Positions 25,901 to 36,269 of a stretch of DNA of 64,000 bases are shown here, piece by piece. A program made the translations under genes and the position numbers. Source of the DNA: Sphagnum magellanicum (Eukaryota > Streptophyta > Sphagnopsida > Sphagnales > Sphagnaceae); assembly GCA_021904315.1 (NCBI GenBank), contig CM038911.1, positions 3,655,780 through 3,719,779 of the forward strand. Reading direction: 5' to 3'. The notes under the pieces were generated by a model. The model did not search any database. It worked only from the letters and a program-made list of their open reading frames with translations, and was not told the origin of the DNA. Numbering within the stretch: position 1 is the stretch's first letter; each line of letters begins with the position of its first letter.

Positions 25901-27399
25901 TGGTTCTAGTTATGAGTTAATGCTGAAAGAGAAACAAGAATTATTTCTGTTTCCAAATTTAATTATAATATGTTGTTCAAATTGAGTAACCAAAATTGGA
26001 ATTATTAAAATGCGTTAGTAGTACTAACCAAAATTGGATAAGGCATAATGCCTTACAATTGTGTCCGGTAATTATTGATTTAAAACTTTGTCATTTTTCT
26101 TCAAAATATTGACTAGATGCTTTAACAGGTTGACCTGGAGTGTTAAGTTAGGGGTTGCACGGAGTATGGTGGTACCCCACCAAGTGTGAAGGAGATTGCT
26201 AAATTATGCAGAGTAATATGGTTGTAGACCTAGCATGAAAGCATTAAATGGTTTGTTTCGACAATTTGTTCATTCTTGTAAAGATGGTGTCCATATGCAA
26301 TCATGTACTGAACAAATAAGTCTTATGATGAAAATTTTAATAATATGTTTTACATTCATATTTGAAATGAAAAAAACCAAAATCTTCATTTTTTCATTTC
26401 CTTGGTTTTCAAAATCTGTACTCAATGCTATGCTTCTCTTTCTCTTGTGGGTAGAGGGGTGGTGAAATGGAAACCACATTGACAAGCTTTTCCTTTTAGG
26501 TGTCTTCCTGTTGATATGCGTAAACTAAAACTTGGAGAATTATTTGACAACATTTTTGTTGTTTTTTCATTTTGTTGCCATCATTAACAACTTAGGGAAT
26601 ATTGATGAAAACCCTTCCATGTTGAAAAGTTACAACTTGCTTTGATGGAAGAAGATAGCAAAAAACAATTGCAACAAAAGAGAGTTAATGAAATGAAGAT
26701 TTTTGCAAAGTGAGATAGCAGAAACAATGGCCTGAGCCTTTTCATTCCTTCAATTTTTTTATGTTTAATAATCACTTACATCCAGTGTGAAATCTCATTA
26801 AAATGAGAAGAATAAAAAAGGAAAACCTTGTCAAAATATTCCTATTTAAATTTATTTTTTAATATTATATTTCGACTTTGATTTTAGTTTAGTAACATTT
26901 TTAAAATTAGGGTAGACTTGGGGTGCTAGCTAAAGACACAACATCAGAAAATTCAAAAACATATAACTGCTTATATGTAACAATTAAGATAAATGAATGA
27001 ACCGACCTAGCCTCATGAAACTCAAGAAATTGGTTCTCTATTTTATGAGGGTTCATTTTTTTCAACAATTTTGTGGCAAAATATGGATTTTGATTGGTAT
27101 CGACATACAAGCATACTTGCTCACCTATATCAGCTCTTCCCTGTCCTCGTGAAGACCTTTTGTGTAGTTGGAAGGGTTGTTAACTTTTTGATTTTTGAAA
27201 TGCTCAACCTCTTTTGAAAGGACAAGTAAATCCGGTGTTATGGAGCAGATCCAGGGAATTTCTTTTCTAAAAAAGTCATACAGGTCTTATTGCATGGCCA
27301 AGGAGTCTATCTTCTGGATTTAAAGCGGCCTTGAGATGCACTAAAAATATCTGGCCGACTACTTTACGTCAAAGACAGTAGGCCCACAGAAGGTGAAAG
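22946..27399. other. Gene-poor region, no gene recognised
   Basis: A possible third, poor tRNA-like segment lies at 23795-23880. A CAA/AACAAC-rich stretch runs over 23940-24060. Degenerate AAACCTAAAACC text occurs at 24690-24740 and 25470-25600. The frames at 25254 and 26235 are short and unconvincing. Confidence 0.4.
24255..24357 (+). repeat. 52-bp tandem repeat, two copies
   Basis: The phrase ATCGCAATAACAAGGA.TTATGACATCAAAACAAG followed by GCAATGGTGTTGG-type text occurs twice back to back with very few differences, so this duplication is young relative to its surroundings. Confidence 0.7.
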
Positions 27400-28330
27400 G
27401 AAATGACCTTTGATCCTTTCGCGTACGTACCCTTGCTTTCTTCGTCTCCTTCATAACGCGTATACGTATTCGTTACTTCTGCGTCCCCTTCCTTACGCGT
27501 ACACGTTCTGTGTCCGTCGGTATTGCGGAAATGGATGTGTTGACAGAGATGGCGAACCTCTTCGTGATTCATGCACGGCACAACCTCCAACACTAACCAT
27601 CTCTGTAAGCCCTTCTTGAATCTTTTGTGATGGACTGCTCCTCTTACGTCCACAGCTCAGCGTGACTCTGCGTATATTGTAACCCTCACTCTCCTTTGAC
27701 TGTCAGTTCCTCTGTTTTCTTGTTCTCGTTTGCCGTTTGGAGGGGAAAAAAAGGTTGGAACTGATCCCTTTTCTAATTTCGCGCAAGACAGGAACGAAGG
27801 ACCTGAAGACTATCAAATTTCTTGAGCTTCACGGTCGCGTCTTGCGACTTGTTTTGAGCCGGTATGTCTCAGACTCCGTTTTGACCATCGTTAAAATTTG
27901 TTGGCGAGGGATATATAGGAAATCATTCAGGGTTCAACAATCTTTGGTCCATACTCATCTTGTGAATTTTCTTGTGCACAGGAATGTCTCTCTTCTTCTT
28001 TTAGTTGAAATCTGTGCAATTCTTTTTAGTTTTTCTGGTCGAGCAAGGACGTCCACTCTCGGTGCTTTTGCCTTTCACAGTCACGAATCTTTTCGGGTTT
28101 CCGAGTATGATTTCATTGCAACACGCTGCAGATAGACGTTATGTTTAGGACCTGATTAGTGACAAATCGAGAGGTGCATGCCCCTTTTGATTGCAGTTTT
28201 GCAGAGGCAGATATTGTCGCTATATGAAGGGTTTGTGCCTTGTTTCGGACCTGCAAAACTGTCATCACTCTGCTCACGAGTTCATGACCATACCTCAATT
28301 TCTGTAAGCCTCCTTTCTTAGCTGTAAAAT
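27400..28330 (+). promoter_or_regulatory. GC-richer candidate promoter and 5' leader of the MLKL-like kinase
   Basis: Composition changes sharply from AT-rich to CpG-containing sequence. Two ACGCGT boxes (27456-27461 and 27495-27500) lie inside near-repeats of about 39 bp, with a third related GCGTACGTAC at 27421. Such CGCG boxes are the known site of CAMTA factors. W-box cores follow: TTGACT at 27697-27701 region and TTGACC at 27881-27886, both known WRKY sites. Possible 5' splice sites of the form TCT|GTAAGCC occur at 27605 and 28304. The open frame 27737-28135 matches nothing known. Assignment to the kinase rests on position only. Confidence 0.3.
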
Positions 28331-28479
28331 CCTGAATCCTCTCTGCTTGCTTGGACAGTAGCTGTTTAGTTTACCAATAGGCTGTTCTATCCAGATGCAA
28401 ATGACATTCTTTGCTTCATTTGATCCGTGATGTGAACTGCTTGGTCATAGATGTCTGGTTGACGTTCTTAGCTTTCAGG

Positions 28480-29130
28480 GTGGAGACTTGCATCCACTGT
28501 TGGGAGATGATGAACTCAAAGGGTAGTCCAGGGAGCTAGTCACTGCCATCCATGACGAAGGTGCTGGTCTGACACTTTGTGAGTGACTCTCATAAGATTA
28601 TGGCTGCACTCGTAGTCTTGGTACCATCAACATGTTGTTGTGTAGATTTCTCTGTGATGCCATAGATATGTTGTGCATCCAAGTACTCTTTGGGTGGTGT
28701 GCTTAAGGGACATCTTTACACAGAAAAGTTATAATGAAATTAATCTTACCTCAAAACTTAATTTGTTGCAGCTTGAATGAGGATACTATTGACCCTTTTA
28801 TACTAGCTATGTCTCGTGAGTGCTACCAATCTAATGATCAAGAAGTCTTCCTGTTGCCTGTGCAAACACGACAGAAACTCTTGATGCAGATTTTGTATAA
28901 CGGTTTGCTGGAAATTTATTATTACTTATATGCTGGATCCACGGTCAGAGCTGATGAAGTAAGTGGGTAGTCACGGCAGCTAGTCACTGCTATTTGTAAT
29001 GAAGATGATGGTCTGACACTTTGTGAGTGATGCTGATATAGATATGAATGCGCTCATTGTCCTGTTACCTTCAAATTTATGATGTTGTGGAGATATCTCT
29101 GCAAGCCCATAGATATAATTTAAGGTGGAG
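28480..29130 (+). repeat. Direct duplication in the kinase upstream region, ~444-bp period
   Basis: Segments near 28515-28680 and 28955-29115 share GCTAGTCACTGC, TGGTCTGACACTTTGTGAGT and CCATAGATAT in the same order and orientation. Both lie in what may be intron or leader sequence of the kinase. They do not share an open frame, so I treat them as a non-coding duplication. Confidence 0.65.
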
Positions 29131-29459
29131 ACTTCACAGGTCATGGCTTTAGCTTTTGCATGAGTTTCACAGAGGTTTCTCAAGATATCAGAGGTAAGTC
29201 CACTGGTGTAGGGACAGTATGATGCAGTATCAGATGAGACATAAAGATATACACACATGATTCTTGCTTTCCCAGGGCTCCAGATTCTGGACCAACCTGC
29301 TTGGAATCTGTAGGTGGCCACAAAATGCAGAAGGTACTCATCTCCTGAATGCACTGCAGAGGATTCCAGAGCCACCCTCATCCCAGGCGTCTCGTGTAGG
29401 AGTTGCACCTGGAGAGAGCAACATCAACTCAACTCAGGGCATAAGCATGGTAAATTATG

Positions 29460-30176
29460 CCAGCCAGAGACACTCGCTGATTTTTTTGAAAAGTATCCCT
29501 AAAATGTATTTTAATGTATTGAATTTCTGAATATTATTTAAGTCAATGATCAATAATTATAATTTAAAAAAATTTATTGCATAATATTGAAGAAACAAAT
29601 GTTTTAATTTTTTAATTTTTTTTAAAAATTTGAAATGTAAGTACAGAAAGTACATGTCATAGATTTGCAAAATTGAGTTTTAAATATATGAAAATACAAC
29701 ATCAATTAAAATTATTATAATTTTAAGTTGATGAAGACCTAGCGTGTATGGATATCATTTCAACTTTTCATTATTTAGTCATAATTTATCAAAATTTTAA
29801 TGAAAAAATATTTAATTTAAAAAAAAAAACCAGCCAATTTAAAACATTTGTTTTCATTCATTTTTTTTATATAATTTTTTTCAAACTTTATGTATAACTT
29901 ATCATAAACTCAATGAATGAAGTGCTCTATGATTTCAAAATAAAATTTAAATAAAATTTTTAATTATATTTTAATATTGAAAAGAGACTGTTTTTGAAAT
30001 TAAACTTTTTTAGGACTACTTTTTTTTAGCATACTTTACCATGCTTGGACCCCTCAAGTCCCTCAAGCTTTTGAGCTGCAAGGAATAAATTAACAGAGGC
30101 CTGCTGGTGGAAAATGGTTTTCACATGCTCTTGCTCAGGTTGCTATATTTGCTGATTCTCATATTGTTTCTTCAGA
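29460..30176. other. AT-rich stretch just before the kinase, probably intron or leader
   Basis: No gene is recognised. It ends in a good plant 3' splice site: a branch-like CTGAT about 25 bases before TTGTTTCTTCAG at 30176, eight bases before the chosen start codon of the kinase. Confidence 0.4.
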
Positions 30177-30184
30177 ATCCTTCA

Positions 30185-31915
30185 ATGGCAACTCCACTTT
30201 CTTCTGCACTTCATCTCTGCAAGAGAATAAGAGAAGAGTACTCCCATATTTCTGTGGGGCACTTGGATCGTAAAGATATCAACAGGAAACAGTGCATGCT
30301 TCTCTCCAATAAGGTTTCGGAGACTGAGAAAACACTGGAAGCAATCCAGGACAAGCTATCTCAACAAGATACTACTAGTTCAGGATTTCCAAATGTTGGT
30401 CCAGCAACTGAGGAACTTGTCCATGTGCTAAGGGCAGCTCACACAACAATCTTCAAAGACTGCTTTTGCAATGACAGATGGATGGAATCAGCTCTTAGAC
30501 AAGGTGGTGACTTGAAGGAAACTTTTGCAGAAATTCTATATGACCTGCAATGGAGCCTGATAAAACTACGCAGCATCTTCCTGAAGTGGACATCCCAAGA
30601 CAGTTCGACTCCCCCCAGCTGGCTTCTTCAACAGGTAGATTGTGACAGGAATCTGAGTGAACGTGACAATGACAACAGTCTGTTGAAAGCTGCAGAGCAG
30701 GATCAGGAGGATCTCAAGGTTCTCCTATTGGACTTGAAGGGGGATCATGCTTGTCGTGGGGAACGTTGTACTGGAATGGATATAAACATGCAATGTCTTG
30801 CATCACAATTACTCAAGAAGATGGAATTCGAAAAGCGAATCCAAGATTGGCCTCCACAGGCTAGGAAGGACTACTACGAAGAGCTGTATAAAGATGATGG
30901 GATGAAAGTGACTAAATGGCCTTTTGTTGTGTTTGCAAATCGGCAAGATCTAAGTAAACGTCATCTGCTAGGTGAAGGGTCATTTGGCAGTGTGCATGAA
31001 GCAGATTGGCGTGGAGAGTCATATGCCATGAAGATCCCCAAACATTCAGTTACGAAGCTTCTCAAGCAAGAGATTGCAGCTGTTGCAGGTGTTCATCATC
31101 CTCACATTATGGGTCTTGTTTTCTGTGCTGAAGATGCAAAGAATAGTGTATACGTTATGGAACGCATGGATAAGTCACTCTCCTATATGTTGACAGACCA
31201 GTCAAGTGACAGCCAACTCTCCCTTATTGGAAGTGTAAGTGTTATGCTTCAAATAGCCGAAGGGATGAAACATCTTCACAGCAAGGGTTTAGTGCATCGT
31301 GATCTCAAGACAGATAATATTCTTATCAAGTGTGATGGTCCTGGCTCTGAAAGTTCAATGTTAGATCTAGTGGTCAAGCCCCTCTGGATTGCCAAAATCT
31401 CTGACTTTGGCACAACAAAAGTCAAAATGGATAGTACCGCATATGCACACCAGACAATAGACATTGATTCAATCAAGTTTATGGCACCTGAAATGTATGC
31501 AGTCCAAGGCGCTGATCAGCTGCCTGAGAGATGCCATCCCAAGAAGGCGGATGTATACAGTTTTGGACTTATTTGCTTTGCAGTGCTGACTGGGGAGCCA
31601 ACTCCCTTTTCTACCAACGAACTGTTAAATCCTTCTGTGAAGGCATTCAAAGAGAGGGTGCTAAAGGGGATGAGGCCACAACTGCCGCCAGACTGTCCAA
31701 GTCACTTGTCTAGTCTTATCCAACAATGTTGGGATGGCGACCCTGATGAGCGGCCCAACTTCCAGGAAATTTGTACAAAGTTGAGGCACATCAAAGGTTT
31801 ACTTCTTACAGGTATGGCAAAATTTGTGAGAATGGACCACACATTTCTGATCTGCATAAGAACAATGAAAATGGAATTGAACTATGAACTGCATGAGGCA
31901 TATGGAATAGCTTAG
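30185..31915 (+). CDS. MLKL-like (HeLo/DUF1221-type) protein kinase, complete
   Basis: The 576-residue product has an N-terminal helical region (about 1-150, with INRKQC, NVGPATEELVHVL, NDRWMESAL) that resembles the domain first called DUF1221 and later recognised as the four-helix region of plant MLKL proteins, linked to immune cell death. A linker follows, then a TKL-type kinase domain at about 255-540. All catalytic motifs are present: GEGSFGSV (263-270), Lys283 in AMKIPK, HRDLKTDN (371-378), DFG (407-409), APE (434-436). Animal MLKL is a pseudokinase, so the complete set matters. The frame is also open upstream to 30107 with a hydrophobic run, but that run looks like the U-rich end of an intron finishing at 30176, and the upstream frame starts with GTG. 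I therefore chose ATG 30185; ATG 30125 is the alternative. A minisatellite begins within 80 bases of the stop. Kinase identity is certain; the MLKL label is from memory. Confidence 0.8.
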   Translation: MATPLSSALHLCKRIREEYSHISVGHLDRKDINRKQCMLLSNKVSETEKTLEAIQDKLSQQDTTSSGFPNVGPATEELVHVLRAAHTTIFKDCFCNDRWMESALRQGGDLKETFAEILYDLQWSLIKLRSIFLKWTSQDSSTPPSWLLQQVDCDRNLSERDNDNSLLKAAEQDQEDLKVLLLDLKGDHACRGERCTGMDINMQCLASQLLKKMEFEKRIQDWPPQARKDYYEELYKDDGMKVTKWPFVVFANRQDLSKRHLLGEGSFGSVHEADWRGESYAMKIPKHSVTKLLKQEIAAVAGVHHPHIMGLVFCAEDAKNSVYVMERMDKSLSYMLTDQSSDSQLSLIGSVSVMLQIAEGMKHLHSKGLVHRDLKTDNILIKCDGPGSESSMLDLVVKPLWIAKISDFGTTKVKMDSTAYAHQTIDIDSIKFMAPEMYAVQGADQLPERCHPKKADVYSFGLICFAVLTGEPTPFSTNELLNPSVKAFKERVLKGMRPQLPPDCPSHLSSLIQQCWDGDPDERPNFQEICTKLRHIKGLLLTGMAKFVRMDHTFLICIRTMKMELNYELHEAYGIA

Positions 31916-31984
31916 TATCTATTTTTTTATGAAGTGTGAAACATCCTCTTCCATTCAAGAGCGCACATATAGGGCTTATTCAGG

Positions 31985-33965
31985 TGAGGACACTCTCGCA
32001 CTCTTGGACGGCGTCCCTAGCGTCCGGACAACTCTTCGAGGGCAAGAAGACACAGAGAGGTCGAGGGTGTCTCCAACAAAGAGGTCGAGGGTGTCTCCAA
32101 CAGAGAGGTTGAGAACAGAGAGGTCGAGGGTGTCTCGACCTTGTACAGCGTGGGATATCCTGAAAGTGGTAGTGGCATTGGTAGTGGGAGTGGGATTCTT
32201 AGTACGGCAGCCTTGTACTTCGAGGGCAATAATAGGGCGCAAAGACTCTTTGAGGTCGACGGTGTTCTCCAGCAGAGAGGTCGAGGGCATCTCTGACGGA
32301 GACGTCTCTCGCGGCGATGTCTCCGATGGAGAGGTCGAAGGAGATGTCTTCGACGATGGCGGTGGTGGCGATGGAGGTGTTTCCAACAGAGAGGTCGAGG
32401 GTGTCTCCAACAGAAAGGTCTCCAACAGAGAGGTCGAAGGTGTCTCCAACAGAGAGGTCGAGAACAAAGAGGTCGAGGGTGTCTCCAGAGAGGTCGAGGG
32501 TGTCTCGACCTTGTTCAGCGTGGGATATCCTGAAAGTGGCAGTGGCATTGGTAGTGGGAGTGGGATTCTTAGTATGGAGATCATGACAGTGGTCGTGGAA
32601 GTGGTGGCAGTGGTAGTGGGAGTGGTGGCAGTGATAGTGGTAGTGGGAGTGGAAGTGTGGAAGTGGTAGAAGTGGTAGTGATAGTGACAGTGGTAGTGGC
32701 AGCCTTGTACTTCGAGGGCAATAATAGGGCGCAAAGACTTTTTGAGGTCGAGAGTGTCTCCAACAGAGAGGTCGAGAACAGAGAGGTCGAGAACAGAAAG
32801 GTCGAAGGTGTCTCCAACAGAGAGGTCGAGGGTGTTTCCCGGGCCAGCACGGACCTTTTTTTTTTATGGGTTTCCGGGCACTGCCCAGGCTAACACGGAC
32901 CTTTTTTTTTTTAATTTTTTTTATGGGTTTCTGGGCATTACCCGAGCCAACACGGACCTTTTTTTTTTTTTGATGGGTTTCCGGGCATTGCCCGAGCCAG
33001 CACGGACCTTTTTTTTTTTTTTATGGGTTTCCGTGCTGGCAATAGGTCGAGAACAGAGAGGTCAAGAATGTTTCCAACAGAGAGGTCGAGAGTGTCTCCA
33101 ACAAAGAGGTCGAGAACAGAGAGGTCGAGGGTGTTTCCAACAGAGAGGTTGAGAACAGAGAGGTCGAGGGTGTTTCCAACAGAGAGGCTGAGAACAGAGA
33201 GGTCGAGGGTGTTTCCCGGGCCAGCACAGACCTTTTTTTTTTATGGGTCTCCGGGCACTGCCCAGGCCAACACGGACCTTTTATTTTATTTTTTTTATGG
33301 GTTTCTGGGCATTGCCCGAGCCAGCACGGACCTTTTTTTTTTTTTGATGGGTTTCCGGGCATTGCCTGAGCTAGCACGGACCTTTTTTTTTTTTTTGATG
33401 GGTTTCCGTGCTGGCAATAGGTCGAGAACAGAGAGGTCAAGAATGTCTCCAACAGAGAGGTCGAGAGTGTCTCCAACAGAGAGGTCGAGGGTGTTTCCAA
33501 CAGAGAGGTCGAGGGTGTTTCCAACAGAGAGGTCGAGGGTGTTTCCAACAGAGAGGTCGAGAACAGAGAGGTCGAAGGTGTTTCGACCTTGTACAGCGTG
33601 GGATATCCTGAAAGTGGCAGTGGCATTAGTAGTGGGAGTGGGATTCTTAGTACGGAGATCATGATAGTGGTTGTGGCAGTGGTAGTGGGAGTGGTGGCAG
33701 TGATAGTGGTAGTGAGAATGGAAGTGGTAGAAGTGGTACTGGTAGTGACAGTGGTAGTGGCAGCCCTGTACTTCGAGGGCAATAATAGGGCGCAAAGACT
33801 CTTTGAGGTCAAGGGTGTTCTCCAGCAGAGAGGTTGAGGGCGTCTCTGACGGAGAGGTCTCTGGCGGCGATGTCTCCGATGGAGAGGTCGAGGGAGATGT
33901 CTTCGACGATGGCGGTGGTGGCGATGGAAGTGTTTCGAGCACAGATGTCTCCGATGGACAGGTGG
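31985..33965. repeat. Nested 2-kb minisatellite array
   Basis: Three unit types are interleaved. First, 24-bp AGAGAGGTCGAGGGTGTC-type and 15-bp AGAGAGGTCGAGAAC units. Second, a longer cassette with GTGGGATATCCTGAAAGTGG and then AGTGGTAGTGGGAGTGG text, three times (about 32145, 32515, 33595). Third, about 48-bp units of ATGGGTTTCCGGGCATTG with GCCAGCACGGACC and a run of 9-13 T, in two blocks (32836-33047 and 33213-33419). A further 100-bp GACGATGGCGGTGGTGGCGA cassette occurs twice (about 32280 and 33835). Because most units are multiples of three without stops, several frames on both strands stay open for 200-260 codons. Only the one at 31929 begins with ATG, and none resembles a known protein. 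Confidence 0.9.
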
Positions 33966-34089
33966 AAGGCGGGGACGACGAAAGAGTGAGCACTATGCGT
34001 ACAACATCCTTCAATTCCCCACTTCAGGCCCTCACGGCTATTTGGTTTTCAAAGTTATGTATCTACATGAAATTTGATGAAGCCTAACA

Positions 34090-36265
34090 GTATGGAATTA
34101 AAAATGAAGTGCTATTCAAAAAAGCTTAAAGAACACCTTGGGTACTCATCAACTTTTTTAGTTTCAACATTATTACTGTTGATATCTTAAGTCAATAGAC
34201 TGTTCTTTTCCTAGTGTCTACATGATGTCGTCAAGTGATTCAACAAGCATGCTCTTGAGATTGGCATCCGTGGGTGATTCTTGCAACTAATATAAAATTA
34301 GGTTTAGGATTTTAATAAGTCATTCGGTATGTTAATCTTTTAATTATAAAACACATATTTAATTCATTCCAGACTGTAATTTTAATTCTGGACATAATTT
34401 AATACATGAGGGGAGGCCAAAACACATATGGTGATTATCAAATAAGACATATTTCAATCATCTTTTCGTGTAATTTGCATAAACTTTCAACAAAAAGTTA
34501 AATTTAACACCAAACTAAACAAGCTAAAGAACAAAACCCATCTAATAGCCACCAAATAGGATGTATTTCAACCATCTTTTCATGTTGCATAAATTTTCAA
34601 CAAGAATTTGAATTTGACACCAGACTCAATAGGTATGAAAATTTGTTTCATAAGTTTACATTGAAATTCATTTATGATTTTTCTAAGCTCATTTATGATT
34701 TTTTGAAGTAGTTTTGAAGTATTTTTTCCTACCAGAACTACCAAAAATTAGTTTTACCATAGTTATCATTTGGCAAAGTTTAAAAAATCTTTGTAGATGA
34801 AGTATTTGCTAGCAAAAATGACCATTTTCGAAATTCCTACCAATTTTTTTTACTTTGACAACTGAAATACATACAAAACCAAAATTGTTTCTATTGAGCT
34901 AAACTAAAACATTTAAACTTTCTACTACATCAAGCTATTACTCAAAAAACATATTGACACTAGTTTTTTTAATTCTGCCATCCACCAACCAACAGATACC
35001 AAAAGATGCTCTCATTAAAACCTTATCATTCTTGTCCTAATCTTTTCACTTGACAACTAGCCTCAGTAGACATTTATTATGGTCACCTTCCTTAATATCA
35101 TATAATCATAATAGTTCAGAAAATACTTTCCAATATGTAATAAAATAATCCATTCAATGTTCTAAATGTTGCCCAATAAATACACTGCAAAGCTAGCTTT
35201 CCAGTAACATGCATCTACCATGAAGGTGAATTCTAGAGAACTACAGGGCAAACTGAAATAAGCTAAACCACAACCAATTAGACTGAAACAGCACCAGCAA
35301 GCTGCATAATGCAAAAAGGCGTACCTCAATCCGATCCAATCTGCAACAAAGCAAAACAAAAAAAATGAAAAGATTTATCTTGACACTACAATGCAAATCA
35401 AAACTCGTGTTGTCCAGGTATTCAAGGGGATGCAAACCCTCACACCACCTCTGTTTATTCCAAAACTACTCTTCATGCTCCTACCTACACTTGATCATCT
35501 ACCACCACATCTCGATTCCATGAACTTCATCTCTCCACAATCCTCACACAAGCCTCAACTCTAGTACCCAACACCTCATCCTATCAACTGACAATATTTC
35601 TCACTTTACTAACCTAGGCCACACACTGCACTGAAGCACTGCCTTCAATCCCATGAACCAATTACCAACATCTCTATTTCAGAATCATTCACAATACAAG
35701 CTGCTAGACTTCTGTCCTGCATTGAAGTAGTGTAACATTAAAACAGTGCTGAATACCAATTTTGAGAAACTCCTGTACTTTGATTGATGCTTCTGCTGTC
35801 TCAATAGTTACAAGCTCTAATAAGTCCTTCCCCAAGAAGTGCTACAGGAGTTTAAAAGATTGGAGTGCAGGTATATGCATCTCCATCCAAAGTGATCACA
35901 AAGATTTAGCAATTAAGACAGATGCTTCTCAATGGGTGAAGGTCCAGGTGGATTTTTCGGTAAACTCCTAGAGGAAGACAGTAAGGGGAATTAGGGAGAG
36001 GAGATTTCTTGAAGAACTATCAGAACTAATTGGAAGAGAGCATTCAGAGCCAAGACTAGTCATTGTTGTGCTGCTATGCTTGATCTTCTTGAATGGAAAC
36101 ATTTTCAACATACACAAGAAAACAATGTACACCTCCATCGGCAAGGTTGCAAAAACAGAGTTCAAATTTTTTTTCAAATAACTCAACAGAAAATAGGAAT
36201 GTTCTCAAAATGGAGGCATACAAATATGTCAAGTGGAGGAGATATAAATTATATTAAAATGTCTT
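34090..36265. other. Intergenic, no gene recognised
   Basis: The sequence is AT-rich between the minisatellite and the hAT relic. Two similar phrases near 34440-34470 and 34555-34600 (ATTTCAA.CATCTTTTC.TGT) mark a small duplication. Frames at 35162-35435 and 35762-36426 match nothing known. Confidence 0.4.
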
Positions 36266-36269
36266 CAAA

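Noticed and set aside
27369-28135. Frames of 94 and 132 codons in the GC-richer block
   Set aside because: No family resemblance; the minus-strand frame mirrors short DNA near-repeats. The block is better read as promoter or leader.
28945-28970. Hammerhead ribozyme core (CTGATGA)
   Set aside because: The matching GAAA strand and flanking stems are absent.
30107-30184. N-terminal signal peptide or membrane anchor on the kinase
   Set aside because: The hydrophobic run coincides with a U-rich splice-acceptor tract and the frame starts with GTG; an intron end explains it better.
31985-33965. CRISPR array
   Set aside because: The units are contiguous minisatellites without unique spacers, in a plant nuclear sequence.
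31929-34087. Several open frames of 200-260 codons (Pro/Thr/Ser-rich on one strand, Arg- or Val/Glu-rich on the other)
   Set aside because: All are by-products of repeat units whose length is a multiple of three; most lack ATG, and no known domain is visible. Kept as a repeat, not as genes.
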